NCBI GenBank assembly: GCA_013791885.1
Contig: VMSZ01000030.1
Span: 1 to 64,000 of the forward strand
DNA: 64,000 nt
Origin: Sulfurimonas sp.
Lineage (GTDB): Bacteria; Campylobacterota; Campylobacteria; Campylobacterales; Sulfurimonadaceae
Reading direction: 5' to 3'
The position numbers were made by a program, and so were the translations under genes. Position 1 is the stretch's first letter; each line of letters starts with the position of its first letter. Below are positions 14,326-22,105 of this stretch, one piece after another. The notes under the pieces were generated by a model. It was not told the DNA's origin, did not search any database, and was given only the letters and a program-made list of their open reading frames with translations.

Positions 14326-15018
14326 TTATATTTTTCTTTCTTCATCTTTTGCTTTTGATAAAGCAGTAATTGCAGTTAATTTTTGCTCTCTTTTATATTT
14401 TGCGATATACCACTCATCTAAAACAGTTTCTATTAAATTAATAAGCAGTTCTGCTTCATGTGGCTCTACATCAACTATTAAGTTAATATCCTTCTCCATG
14501 TGAGCACCAATATTACCAACTTTTCTTACTGCATCAATTGCTTGCCATATAAGAGGGTCTATTTTATCTTCAATTTCTTCTATCTCTTTAGCTAAAATTG
14601 TTGGTTTCACTTTCCAAAAATCTCTAATTATTCCTTGTAAACATCTTCTTGCCAGGGTTGCTGAAGCTTTTGGACTTAAGTCTTTTATTTCACATGCTTC
14701 ATTGTAATCATTTAAAATTGGCGTTGGTATGTAATCAGGAAATACTTTTCCTTTTGATGATGGTATTAAATTCCATTTTTTAATTAATTTAGCTGTATTT
14801 GCTTTTATTCCATTTGTAGTACTAATTGAATCATAAAGAGTAGCTTCAAGCGTATATTTATTACAATCAGGATTAGGACAAATTAAAAATTCTGTAACTA
14901 TTACATAATTTCCATTTGAGCTATCTATATAATTATAATGTTGTTTTTCACTAAATCTATCATTTGTTATGGTTACATCACGCTCACAATGTGGGCATTT
15001 CCAGTTAAATCCATTCAT
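14326..15018 (-). CDS. DUF4145-domain protein with N-terminal zinc ribbon
   Basis: 230 residues. N-terminal zinc-ribbon pairs CPHCERD (residues ~8-11) and CPNPDCNKY (~47-52), then a helical domain with SPKASATLARRCLQGIIRDF and DAVRKVGNIGAHMEKD, which are the hallmarks of DUF4145. Such proteins are common on mobile elements and in defence islands, often beside restriction genes; their action is unknown. It is the second gene of the leftward operon, 13 bp after the HTH gene. Confidence 0.78.
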   Translation of the reverse strand: MNGFNWKCPHCERDVTITNDRFSEKQHYNYIDSSNGNYVIVTEFLICPNPDCNKYTLEATLYDSISTTNGIKANTAKLIKKWNLIPSSKGKVFPDYIPTPILNDYNEACEIKDLSPKASATLARRCLQGIIRDFWKVKPTILAKEIEEIEDKIDPLIWQAIDAVRKVGNIGAHMEKDINLIVDVEPHEAELLINLIETVLDEWYIAKYKREQKLTAITALSKAKDEERKI

Positions 15019-15031
15019 TAATTATTTCACC

Positions 15032-15232
15032 CTACTTCAATTTAAATTTACCGCTACTAGCTTTCGCTTTAATAGCTTTCAAGTTCTCAAGATGTTTTTC
15101 TGTCGCTTCAATACTCTCATCTAATGCAAAGCCTTGATTAATCAATCTTACTAGCTCTGGTTTTTCTTTTTCCCAATTTGCAAGTGTATTTCTACTTACA
15201 TTTAATAGCTCAGCTAACTCTTCTCTTTTCAT
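15032..15232 (-). CDS. Small HTH protein, probable prophage repressor
   Basis: 66 residues. A helix-turn-helix at ~3-25 (REELAELLNVSRNTLANWE) is followed by a helical, probably dimerising tail (ATEKHLENLKAIKAK) and a basic end. It is the first gene of the leftward operon and faces the rightward phage genes across a 117-bp region holding a perfect GCACAA-TTA-TTGTGC palindrome and two related sites. Position and size suggest the lysogeny repressor, like the small repressors of other filamentous phages. Confidence 0.72.
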   Translation of the reverse strand: MKREELAELLNVSRNTLANWEKEKPELVRLINQGFALDESIEATEKHLENLKAIKAKASSGKFKLK

Positions 15233-15257
15233 CTATTGCTCTTTTTTAGTGTATTAT

Positions 15258-15335
15258 GCACAACTATTGATAATTTAAGCTTCGTTTTATTTCAATAATT
15301 GTATCATTTTTAAAGTTTTAGCACAATTATTGTGC
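15258..15335. promoter_or_regulatory. Divergent operator region of the prophage
   Basis: Three related sites: GCACAACTATTGA (15258-15270), CAATAATTGT (15292-15301, the complement of ACAATTATTG) and the perfect palindrome GCACAATTATTGTGC (15321-15335). They lie between the leftward HTH gene (start 15232) and the rightward gene at 15350, where a repressor would control both early promoters. Confidence 0.7.
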
Positions 15336-15349
15336 ATAGAGGTGACGGG

Positions 15350-15559
15350 ATGCAAGTTCAAAACAAATTACAACTAAGTTTATTCTCTGACATAGTGGGT
15401 CAAGAATATGATTACAAAAATGATTTTGTAACCTATATAGAAACTTCGTCTAGTAATTTGAATGTTGTTCATAAAAATGTTGTCACTTCTTTGCCCAATA
15501 TTACCAAAAAAACAATTAAAAATCCGCAGTCACATAACAATCGATTGAGTTTGATGTAA
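15350..15559 (+). CDS. Small prophage protein of unknown function
   Basis: 69 residues from ATG 15350, chosen because AGAGGTGA lies just upstream; a GTG at 15332 inside the operator palindrome is less likely. Sequence MQVQNKLQLSLFSDIVGQEY, with no motif I recognise and a basic C-terminus. It is the first rightward gene after the operators, so it may be an early regulator. Confidence 0.55.
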   Translation: MQVQNKLQLSLFSDIVGQEYDYKNDFVTYIETSSSNLNVVHKNVVTSLPNITKKTIKNPQSHNNRLSLM

Positions 15560-15571
15560 GCCGGTGATATC

Positions 15572-15663
15572 ACGAGCATTTAAAAATGAACTCGTTAAAA
15601 GCTAACTTTTCTAGCCTCCATCAGTCACTTCTTGGGGGTTTAGATTTAAAAAAAACGAAGTGA
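15572..15663. other. Inverted repeats in the main prophage intergenic region
   Basis: 15572-15593 folds as CGAG-CATTT..AAATG-AA-CTCG, and 15625-15631 TCACTTC pairs with 15657-15663 GAAGTGA around a GGGGG-containing loop. The region 15560-15806 has no gene and is the largest non-coding gap in the phage core, so it is a candidate for the replication origin, though nothing proves it. Confidence 0.4.
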
Positions 15664-15806
15664 TAAATTAAGTTCTATAAGTCTATATAAGGCACTAAGT
15701 CGCTTATTTCTGTGATGTGCAATGTAAGCCCTTGTGTAGATTTATAAAACTTAATTAATAGATTTATTGATTAAGTGAAACTTTTATTCACTTAAAGGAG
15801 TGACAC

Positions 15807-16160
15807 ATGACAACACATTTAATCGGGCAGCTTATGGAAGTAAAGCCAACAGAGTACACAGACAAAAAGACTGATAAAGTCTCTTACAACACAGAACTTA
15901 CAGTGATGTTTGAGGGATTAGACGAAGAAGGTTACAGAAAAATATCTGTTGAAACTGTTTCTACTGACGAAGATTACTACGAAGAACTAAAAGATAGAAT
16001 CGGTCAAACGGTTGCATTACCTTATCTAATTAAGGTCACACAATACGGTGTTCAGGCATACCCTGACAAATCTATGCCAGTTCTGACACTTGAAAAAAAC
16101 CCTCTTGATTATACGAAATTTAAAAGATTGCCTAAATCTGAGGTAGTTAAAAAACCGTAA
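15807..16160 (+). CDS. Probable phage ssDNA-binding protein (pV-like)
   Basis: 117 residues, beta-rich and acidic, with no membrane segment. RBS AAAGGAGTGAC precedes the ATG; the same GGAGTGACACATGA context recurs at zot (19228). The position ahead of the coat genes and the OB-fold-like strand pattern (LIGQLMEVKPTEYTDKKTDK, SYNTELTVMFEG) fit the pV-type single-strand-binding protein that coats phage DNA before assembly. The functional call comes from position and composition, not a firm motif. Confidence 0.6.
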   Translation: MTTHLIGQLMEVKPTEYTDKKTDKVSYNTELTVMFEGLDEEGYRKISVETVSTDEDYYEELKDRIGQTVALPYLIKVTQYGVQAYPDKSMPVLTLEKNPLDYTKFKRLPKSEVVKKP

Positions 16161-16388
16161 CACCAAGCATCGTAGATAGAGCCGTAGGCGTTGCACCTTA
16201 CCAAGCTCTTAACTGCATTTAGTCCCAGGGCAGAAAATAAAATCTCTCTTGCCAAACAATTGCCGAGGAACGAAGTTTCTCACTAAACAACAAAAAGGAA
16301 ATTAGTTATGAAAATTTTGGCATTAAATCACCCACTTTCTAAAATGATTTGTGTAAGTCCAAAAAATTCTCACTTAAAGGGGCATATC

Positions 16389-16658
16389 ATGTCACAAAAT
16401 CCAAAATACGATTTAGAAAAAATTACTAGAGACTACAACGCTAGTAATGAAGAGGCTAGTTTCTTTGAAACTAATAAAACAAAAATAGCTGCTGTCGGTG
16501 GTTCACTTTTAGTGGCTGCATCAAACGCTTCTGCTGCTTTAACTGCTCCTGATTTTACAGGTGCTTCTGCTGATGTTACTACGGTTGTGGTTGCTATCAT
16601 TGGTTTTGTAGTTGTTATCTTCGGATTTAGAAAAGTGCTTGGTCTTTTAGGCAAATAG
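16389..16658 (+). CDS. Major coat protein precursor (pVIII-like), copy 1
   Basis: 89 residues from ATG 16389 (AAAGGGG 8 bases upstream); an in-frame ATG at 16308 with AAGGA would add 27 residues. A long leader ends in ASNASA, and cleavage there leaves about 40 residues: ALTAPDFTGAS, one membrane helix (VVVAIIGFVVVIFGF) and a basic end RKVLGLLGK. That acidic head, single helix and basic tail is the pVIII design, the basic end binding DNA inside the filament. The following gene is a paralogue. Confidence 0.82.
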   Translation: MSQNPKYDLEKITRDYNASNEEASFFETNKTKIAAVGGSLLVAASNASAALTAPDFTGASADVTTVVVAIIGFVVVIFGFRKVLGLLGK

Positions 16659-16659
16659 C

Positions 16660-16845
16660 ATGAAAAAAGTTCACATAGTATTAGTTCTTCTTCTCATTAG
16701 TTTTCAAAACTCTTTCGCTCTTGTGGCTTCTGATGTTGATATGAACCCTGCTGTTGTTGATATTACTACTATCGTGGCTTCTCTTGTTTCTTTTTTAGTT
16801 CTGCTCATGGGATATAAAAAAGTTCTCTCTCTTCTTGGTAGGTAG
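16660..16845 (+). CDS. Coat-protein paralogue (pVIII-like), copy 2
   Basis: 61 residues. Signal peptide MKKVHIVLVLLLISFQNSFA, then about 41 residues with the same plan as copy 1: VDITTIVASLVSFLVLLMGY and KKVLSLLGR against RKVLGLLGK. It starts one base after the stop of copy 1. A conventional signal peptide here replaces the long leader of copy 1. It may be a second major coat subunit or a minor coat protein. Confidence 0.75.
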   Translation: MKKVHIVLVLLLISFQNSFALVASDVDMNPAVVDITTIVASLVSFLVLLMGYKKVLSLLGR

Positions 16846-16849
16846 CAAA

Positions 16850-17041
16850 ATGAAATTTAGATTTCTGCTTCCTATCATCTTCATATTTGTTACAAATGCT
16901 TCTGCTTATGTTGATATGTCTGCTGTAAGTATTCGTGCTTCTGAGCTTGGTATGAATGTGAATGACTATACCTTTGCTATGGCTATCGCAGGAACTTTTA
17001 CGGGTGGTATCTTTGGGCTATTTTTATGGAAGGTAAAATAA
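16850..17041 (+). CDS. Small secreted membrane protein, minor coat candidate
   Basis: 63 residues from ATG 16850 (GGTAGG 8 bases upstream; a TTG at 16835 would add 5 residues inside the previous gene). Signal peptide ending TNASA, then one membrane helix (FAMAIAGTFTGGIFGLFLW) and a very short basic end. Stop and next start overlap as TAATG. Probably a pVII/pIX-type end-cap protein by size and place. Confidence 0.65.
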   Translation: MKFRFLLPIIFIFVTNASAYVDMSAVSIRASELGMNVNDYTFAMAIAGTFTGGIFGLFLWKVK

Positions 17042-17232
17042 TGAAATCATTTTTAAAATATTTATTCTTTTTTCTTCTTTTTGCTAATCAGGCTTATGCT
17101 TTAGATGCCTTTTTAGATTTTTCAATAGTCGGTGACCCTGCGTTTGATTTCTTTTTTAGTATTGTTGCATCATTAAGTTTATTGATGTTTATCGCCTTTT
17201 CTGTTTTAACTTTCTTCCGTGGTAGAGTTTAG
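17041..17232 (+). CDS. Small secreted membrane protein, minor coat candidate
   Basis: 63 residues from ATG 17041. Signal peptide ending NQAYA, an acidic stretch (LDAFLDFSIVGDPAFDF), one membrane helix and a basic end FFRGRV. Translationally coupled to the gene before. Holds the only CTGCGTTT octamer in the prophage (17138). Likely an end-cap coat protein. Confidence 0.65.
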   Translation: MKSFLKYLFFFLLFANQAYALDAFLDFSIVGDPAFDFFFSIVASLSLLMFIAFSVLTFFRGRV

Positions 17233-17240
17233 AACCTGCT

Positions 17241-18929
17241 ATGAAAAAAATCTTCTTAATTTTATTATTAACTTTTTCTTCTTTATTTTCCTTTTCTTAT
17301 ATTGATTCTTGGGACCCTAATAAAACTAAATTTACTACTTTAGACGAGTATGTTGCTTCTCGTGGAAAAACTGGTTATTCTGCGTCTGTTACTGCTGTTT
17401 ATACTAATGTTCACATAAGAATGTCACAGACTGAGTATTATTATTGGCAAACTGATGGAAAAAATTTACATCATACAGCTGTATCTCCCTCTACTACTAC
17501 TGCGGGATATTATTATGCTACTGTTGAAGTTATTGATTTGATTCCTCCTCCGCCTTGTACTCCCGTTGCACCTCCTCCATCTCCTTATGTTCAACTTTTA
17601 ACTTATGATGATTTAGATGCCTGTAATGCTGCTAAAAATCTAGTTTACACACATGATGAACTTACATGTTTTATTAATACATGTTCTGACGATACAACGC
17701 AAGATGCTGTAATGTATGGAAAAGTTAAAGCTGATACTGATGGTGACGGTGTTCCTGATGATGTCGATGAAGATGATGACGGCGATGGTGTTTTTGATAT
17801 TCAAGACGCTGACCATCCTAATTTTGGAACTTGTCAAGGTTTTAATACTTCAAGCAGGGTTTTTTATCCTGCTTCTCCTGTTTTTCCTGTATCTTCTTAT
17901 AGGTATTCAGGAGAGAGCGGTCTTAATCAATGTCGTGACAGATTGGTTAATGCACAGATTGATTCTACTTATACTGTTGGCGATACAAATCCTACTTGTG
18001 AGAAAACTTATTGTTTTATTCATTATTTAAATGACCCTGTTTGTACTGAAACTGCTGCAAGTGTTCAACCCTCTGGATTTATTTATAAATCTTCTGCTAT
18101 TACAGAACAACAGTGCTCTGCATTTATTGGTCAAGAATATATTGAGATGGTTTTTCATAATCCTCCTGATTGTCCAAATACGCGTTATTGTTTTTTAAAG
18201 CCTCGTAATCCTGATGCTTCTGCTCCCTCTTCTCCTAATCCTGCTGTTGATAGTAATTCTACAAGTGCAGATAATAGAGTTCTTGCAGATGCTGCAAATA
18301 TTACTAATTCGCATTTAGCTGATATCAAAGATAAAATCAGTGATTCTAATGGTTTGCTCGGTGATATTCTTGGTAAGTCCAATAGTCTTTTAACTTCTTC
18401 AGAAGATTTAAACACAAAACTATCTTCTTTGAACACAAAAACAGATAAATCTTTGGCTAATCAAGATTTGATGAATTCTAGTTTGTCATCAATAAAAAAT
18501 TCTCTCACAAGTAACGGAACGGCTGCTAATACAGCTGCTAATATGCTTGGAGGTAAATTAGACACTGTAAGCACTAATTTAGACCAATTAGAAACAGGTA
18601 TTGGCGGTGTAAACGATAAATTAGAATCTGGGTTATTCGGTGATGACCCTTTTGCAAATACTGATTTTACTGATGACGGTTCATCTACTTTTGGAGATTT
18701 AGAGGGTACAGCTACTGGTGCTTTGTCTCTTACTGAGGAATCAAATATTTTTGGATTGTCTTCTGTCGGTTCTTCTGGTTTACAAACTATATCTTTTTCA
18801 TTCTATGGTCGCAATATGACTATTTTCGAGCCGTCTATGCTGAATGGTTTTCCAATGGCTGAAATAAGAGCTTTATTTTTATTTTTCTTCGCAATAACTG
18901 GATTTATTACAGTTTTTAGGACGGTTTAA
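17241..18929 (+). CDS. pIII-like adsorption protein
   Basis: 562 residues. Signal peptide (MKKIFLILLLTFSSLFSFS), a Cys-containing N-terminal region, a proline-rich hinge (PPPPCTPVAPPPSP, ~100-115), a calcium-binding type acidic run (DTDGDGVPDDVDEDDDGDGV, ~166-185) like thrombospondin type-3 repeats, a Cys-rich middle, then a Ser/Thr/Asn-rich helical stretch (~355-465) with heptad character and a C-terminal anchor (RALFLFFFAITGFITVF). Placed between small coat genes and the DUF2523 gene, this is the pIII position. It should bind host receptors and cap the virion. The Asp-rich repeat is an unusual trait. Confidence 0.78.
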   Translation: MKKIFLILLLTFSSLFSFSYIDSWDPNKTKFTTLDEYVASRGKTGYSASVTAVYTNVHIRMSQTEYYYWQTDGKNLHHTAVSPSTTTAGYYYATVEVIDLIPPPPCTPVAPPPSPYVQLLTYDDLDACNAAKNLVYTHDELTCFINTCSDDTTQDAVMYGKVKADTDGDGVPDDVDEDDDGDGVFDIQDADHPNFGTCQGFNTSSRVFYPASPVFPVSSYRYSGESGLNQCRDRLVNAQIDSTYTVGDTNPTCEKTYCFIHYLNDPVCTETAASVQPSGFIYKSSAITEQQCSAFIGQEYIEMVFHNPPDCPNTRYCFLKPRNPDASAPSSPNPAVDSNSTSADNRVLADAANITNSHLADIKDKISDSNGLLGDILGKSNSLLTSSEDLNTKLSSLNTKTDKSLANQDLMNSSLSSIKNSLTSNGTAANTAANMLGGKLDTVSTNLDQLETGIGGVNDKLESGLFGDDPFANTDFTDDGSSTFGDLEGTATGALSLTEESNIFGLSSVGSSGLQTISFSFYGRNMTIFEPSMLNGFPMAEIRALFLFFFAITGFITVFRTV

Positions 18930-18930
18930 A

Positions 18931-19215
18931 ATGCCTTTACCATTGATTGCAGCAGGTTTTGCGGGTGTAGCTTCTTTAGCTTCTTTTATAATGAGACACC
19001 CTTTTGTTTCAAAAATGATGATATTTGCAGTTTTTACTGCTGTTATAACTGCTTTTGTCGTTTACATCAAGGGATTAGTTGCTCCTTACATTGTTTCAAG
19101 TTCCTTGATGTCTTTAGCTGCTTACTTCGGTGTTTTAGATGGTTTGTCTTTATATTTGACAATTGTTTTAGCAGGGTTTGGAGCAAAGCAAGTTCTAGCG
19201 TTTATACGTTCATAA
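18931..19215 (+). CDS. DUF2523 membrane protein (pVI-like minor coat)
   Basis: 94 residues with three hydrophobic segments (~3-20, ~26-50, ~60-90), matching the DUF2523 family found between the adhesin and zot in many filamentous phages. It starts one base after the adhesin stop. It is thought to be the counterpart of pVI, sealing the pIII end of the virion. Confidence 0.78.
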   Translation: MPLPLIAAGFAGVASLASFIMRHPFVSKMMIFAVFTAVITAFVVYIKGLVAPYIVSSSLMSLAAYFGVLDGLSLYLTIVLAGFGAKQVLAFIRS

Positions 19216-19236
19216 TCTTAATACATGGAGTGACAC

Positions 19237-20454
19237 ATGATACAAATTTTTACTGGTTTACCTCGTACTGGAAAAACTTATAGAGCTGTTAAATATATCT
19301 ATGACAGTTTTGTAGATAGTTCATCTTCTGATTTTAAAAAATTTCTCCATTTACATACGAACATTGGCGGTTTTAAAATTGATGAGTTGAATGAGCAGCT
19401 CTTAGTTAATCCTCTCGTTATAAATGATGATGAAGCCCACATAAAAAGAGTGCATAAATTTGATTGGGATAACATCTATAAGCATATATTAAAAGCTTAT
19501 GATATGTCAAACAACGATAAAGAAGATGAAGAACTTATCAAATATCTCTCTTATCATTCTCTTAGCCCTGCTCTTTTTGTCATTGATGAGTGTTACAGAT
19601 ACTTTACAAAAAAATCAGACCCTGTACTCGTTTGGTGGTTGGCATATCATGGTCACTTGGGTATGGATATCATTTTAATCTTGCAAAACAAAGCTCTTAT
19701 GCATTCAGATTACAAATCATTTACCGAATTTTTTATTGATGCACAGAGCAAATCTAAATCTTTTTCAAATAATACACTGCGTTATTATCACTATGCATCT
19801 GACACTTACACCAAAGAACAAAGGTTTACAAGTGACAGTTTAAAAGCTGATGATAAAATTTTTGCTTTGTATAAATCCGGCGATGCTCATAAACCTAAAA
19901 AGATTATTTACAAATTTATAGGCTTAATGATCCTGGCTGTTTTTGCTGTTTTGTTTTTTATAAATTTATTGCTTAGTAATATGAAAGATAGATACAAAGT
20001 TCCTGACGAAGCAGCACTTACAAATTCTGAGCAAATCGCATCTGTTGATTCCACTATTGACAGTTCATCAGATTTTTTAAATATACGCTGTAATGAACGT
20101 TATTGTTGGAATGTTGATAAGATTTTTCAAGACAATCAAATCACCCTTCAGTATTTTAAATATATCGTCATTAAGTACAAACTAGAACTGCAATTTGAAG
20201 AGATAAAAAATGAAATTTATTCTTTGAAACCTTATGAAAATGCCCTCTCTAAAAAGACTTTCGCAAAGCTTACTGACTACTATTACACGATTCCCAATCA
20301 TTTAAAAAATACATATTTAAAAGAGTTATTTATACCTCGTGTAATTGAGCGTAAAGGCTTAGAAATTGATTCTAGCGTTAATCCTATGGATAATATGAAT
20401 ACAAACATGAGTGAACGAAGCGAGTTGAGTGAGGCCGCCGCCTTAGGCGGTTGA
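19237..20454 (+). CDS. Zot/pI-type phage assembly ATPase
   Basis: 405 residues. Walker A GLPRTGKT at ~7-14 and Walker B ALFVIDECYRYF at ~110-121, as in the zonula-occludens-toxin/pI family. One membrane helix at ~229-250 separates the cytoplasmic ATPase from a periplasmic part (~250-405). It powers extrusion of the filament through the envelope. The C-terminus ends in a GC-rich stretch that is also a hairpin in the DNA (20438-20450). The name Zot reflects homology; it does not imply a human toxin here. Confidence 0.9.
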   Translation: MIQIFTGLPRTGKTYRAVKYIYDSFVDSSSSDFKKFLHLHTNIGGFKIDELNEQLLVNPLVINDDEAHIKRVHKFDWDNIYKHILKAYDMSNNDKEDEELIKYLSYHSLSPALFVIDECYRYFTKKSDPVLVWWLAYHGHLGMDIILILQNKALMHSDYKSFTEFFIDAQSKSKSFSNNTLRYYHYASDTYTKEQRFTSDSLKADDKIFALYKSGDAHKPKKIIYKFIGLMILAVFAVLFFINLLLSNMKDRYKVPDEAALTNSEQIASVDSTIDSSSDFLNIRCNERYCWNVDKIFQDNQITLQYFKYIVIKYKLELQFEEIKNEIYSLKPYENALSKKTFAKLTDYYYTIPNHLKNTYLKELFIPRVIERKGLEIDSSVNPMDNMNTNMSERSELSEAAALGG

Positions 20455-20494
20455 CACGGCGAAGCTGAGAAAGCGAACGGCTCCGTCCGTTCGC
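20438..20494. other. Two GC-rich hairpins before the replication gene
   Basis: CCGCC-TTA-GGCGG (20438-20450) and GCGAACGG-CTCCGT-CCGTTCGC (20473-20494). Both stand out in this AT-rich phage. They lie between zot and rep and could be a terminator, or the packaging signal or origin hairpin that filamentous phages need. Confidence 0.5.
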
Positions 20495-20555
20495 CTCTTG
20501 GCTATCTATAAAAAGTTATCGTACACGATTTAAAAAATTAAAGGAAGTGACAAAA

Positions 20556-21872
20556 ATGGAAAATTACGGATTAACAAAGTTTCAAATTAAAAAAGCGCAT
20601 GACAAAATAAAATTCAATAAAGAGTTTATGCGTTCTAACGGCATACAGCTTGATAATAAAATTATCCCTTTTGCTGACTTTGTAGCAAATAGTTATATGA
20701 ATTCTGACAGATACATAGCAGAGTTGCAACATCGTGCATGGAGCATATACGAATATGCAGAGCAAAGAGGGCTTAAAAACATTTTTATTACTATTACTCT
20801 CCCCACTGAATGGCATTCTAAAAAAACTTTCAAAGGTAGATTAATCAATAATAAAAAGTTTGGCGGTCGTAAATATATGACGACAATTAAAAATAAATCT
20901 GATAACAAAAAATATAAATTCTTAAATGCTCATATTTCCCAAAACATACCCTTTGTAGAGCCTATTATCGACTTTAGTAACACAATTGACAAATATACTC
21001 CACGTAATGCTTCTAAGCAACTCACAAAGCTCTTAGGTAAGTTATTTAATCAAAGAAGTTATAGAAGTATTGAAACTGATGATAGATGTTTTTTCCGTGT
21101 TATTGAGCCTCACAAAGATGGCACACCACATTTACACATGAGTTTATTTGTTCCTGCTGACAAAGTGAACTCTATTGTTACATCACTAAACAGATTATTC
21201 CCTGCTCCACAAAGTAAAATCGAAACTGACGTTAAAAGCCCTGTATCTTACCTGATGAAATATGTTTTAAAAACGCTTGATGATTTAAGAGGTGATAACA
21301 GTGAAAAATTAACAAATTTAACGCTTTGGTACCTTTATCATGGTATTTGTCGTTTCTATACTTCACGCACTTTTGTAGCTCTTGAAGTTTACAGAAAACT
21401 CAATGGCATGTACACATTGAGAGATTTAACAAAAGATTATCACTCTGAGGATTTACAAATTTACATTAACACTCAAACAAATAAAATCGCAAAAATTGAC
21501 AATGAGCATGGCACTATCTACACTGCTAAACCCGTCAATTGGTACGACAAACTCGTAGACACCGACCATACTTACCTAGAAGCTGAATATGAGCCATTAT
21601 TTAGACAAAAACAAAAAAATCCTGTTGATGTAATTATTGACGGTGAGGAATTTGTGTATTTCAACGGTAATTTTAACAAAGTAAAAAAAGCACCTTATCA
21701 GATGGGATATTTAGAGCTCTATGACTATTTCCATAACATAGACATAGATACGGTTGACGATAAGCATTATATAAACACAAGAAACTTGATGATAGACAAA
21801 GGCTTGATGGATGGTGAGCGGCTGAAACTCACAGCGATGGAAGATATGAAATTTGAATTTGAAGGAATTTAA
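20556..21872 (+). CDS. Rolling-circle replication initiator (GPA-like Rep)
   Basis: 438 residues from ATG 20556, six bases after AAGGAAGTGA. The HUH motif is visible as PHLHMSLF (~190-197) after FFRVIEPHKDGT, and a catalytic Tyr candidate follows in SPVSYLMKYVLKT (~230-242), with two Tyr spaced by four as in many phage GPA-type initiators. It should nick the plus-strand origin and start rolling-circle replication. Directly followed by the zinc-ribbon gene (start two bases after its stop). Confidence 0.82.
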   Translation: MENYGLTKFQIKKAHDKIKFNKEFMRSNGIQLDNKIIPFADFVANSYMNSDRYIAELQHRAWSIYEYAEQRGLKNIFITITLPTEWHSKKTFKGRLINNKKFGGRKYMTTIKNKSDNKKYKFLNAHISQNIPFVEPIIDFSNTIDKYTPRNASKQLTKLLGKLFNQRSYRSIETDDRCFFRVIEPHKDGTPHLHMSLFVPADKVNSIVTSLNRLFPAPQSKIETDVKSPVSYLMKYVLKTLDDLRGDNSEKLTNLTLWYLYHGICRFYTSRTFVALEVYRKLNGMYTLRDLTKDYHSEDLQIYINTQTNKIAKIDNEHGTIYTAKPVNWYDKLVDTDHTYLEAEYEPLFRQKQKNPVDVIIDGEEFVYFNGNFNKVKKAPYQMGYLELYDYFHNIDIDTVDDKHYINTRNLMIDKGLMDGERLKLTAMEDMKFEFEGI

Positions 21873-21873
21873 A

Positions 21874-22104
21874 ATGATTAGTAAATGTCTAGTATGTGGA
21901 AATAATTTTGAAGATATAACCATAAATAAACCTAGAACATATTGTTCTGTAAATTGTCGTAATTATATGAAGTTTAAAAATGCACTTGAGAGAACAATAA
22001 TAGTGCTAAATCCTACCAAGGAAGCTAAAAAAATAATTCGTGGTGATATGTTCAGATTATGTAATTCTTTGCATAATGGTACCGTTATACCGGCAAGTTC
22101 ATAG
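21874..22104 (+). CDS. Small zinc-ribbon protein
   Basis: 76 residues from ATG 21874 (GAAGGA upstream; the in-frame start at 21853 lies in rep). Two Cys pairs, CLVCGNNF (~5-8) and CSVNCRN (~25-29), form a likely zinc ribbon followed by a basic helix. It sits between rep and integrase, so it may be a regulator or excision helper. No family name recognised. Confidence 0.6.
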   Translation: MISKCLVCGNNFEDITINKPRTYCSVNCRNYMKFKNALERTIIVLNPTKEAKKIIRGDMFRLCNSLHNGTVIPASS

Positions 22105-22105
22105 A

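Noticed and set aside
17716..18030. 104-codon frame in the +1 register of the adhesin gene
   Set aside because: A hydrophobic shadow of the Asp-rich repeat region with no RBS; the adhesin frame is complete.
19237..20454. Zot as an enterotoxin
   Set aside because: The N-terminal ATPase is the phage assembly protein pI; nothing in the C-terminus points to the Vibrio toxin fragment.
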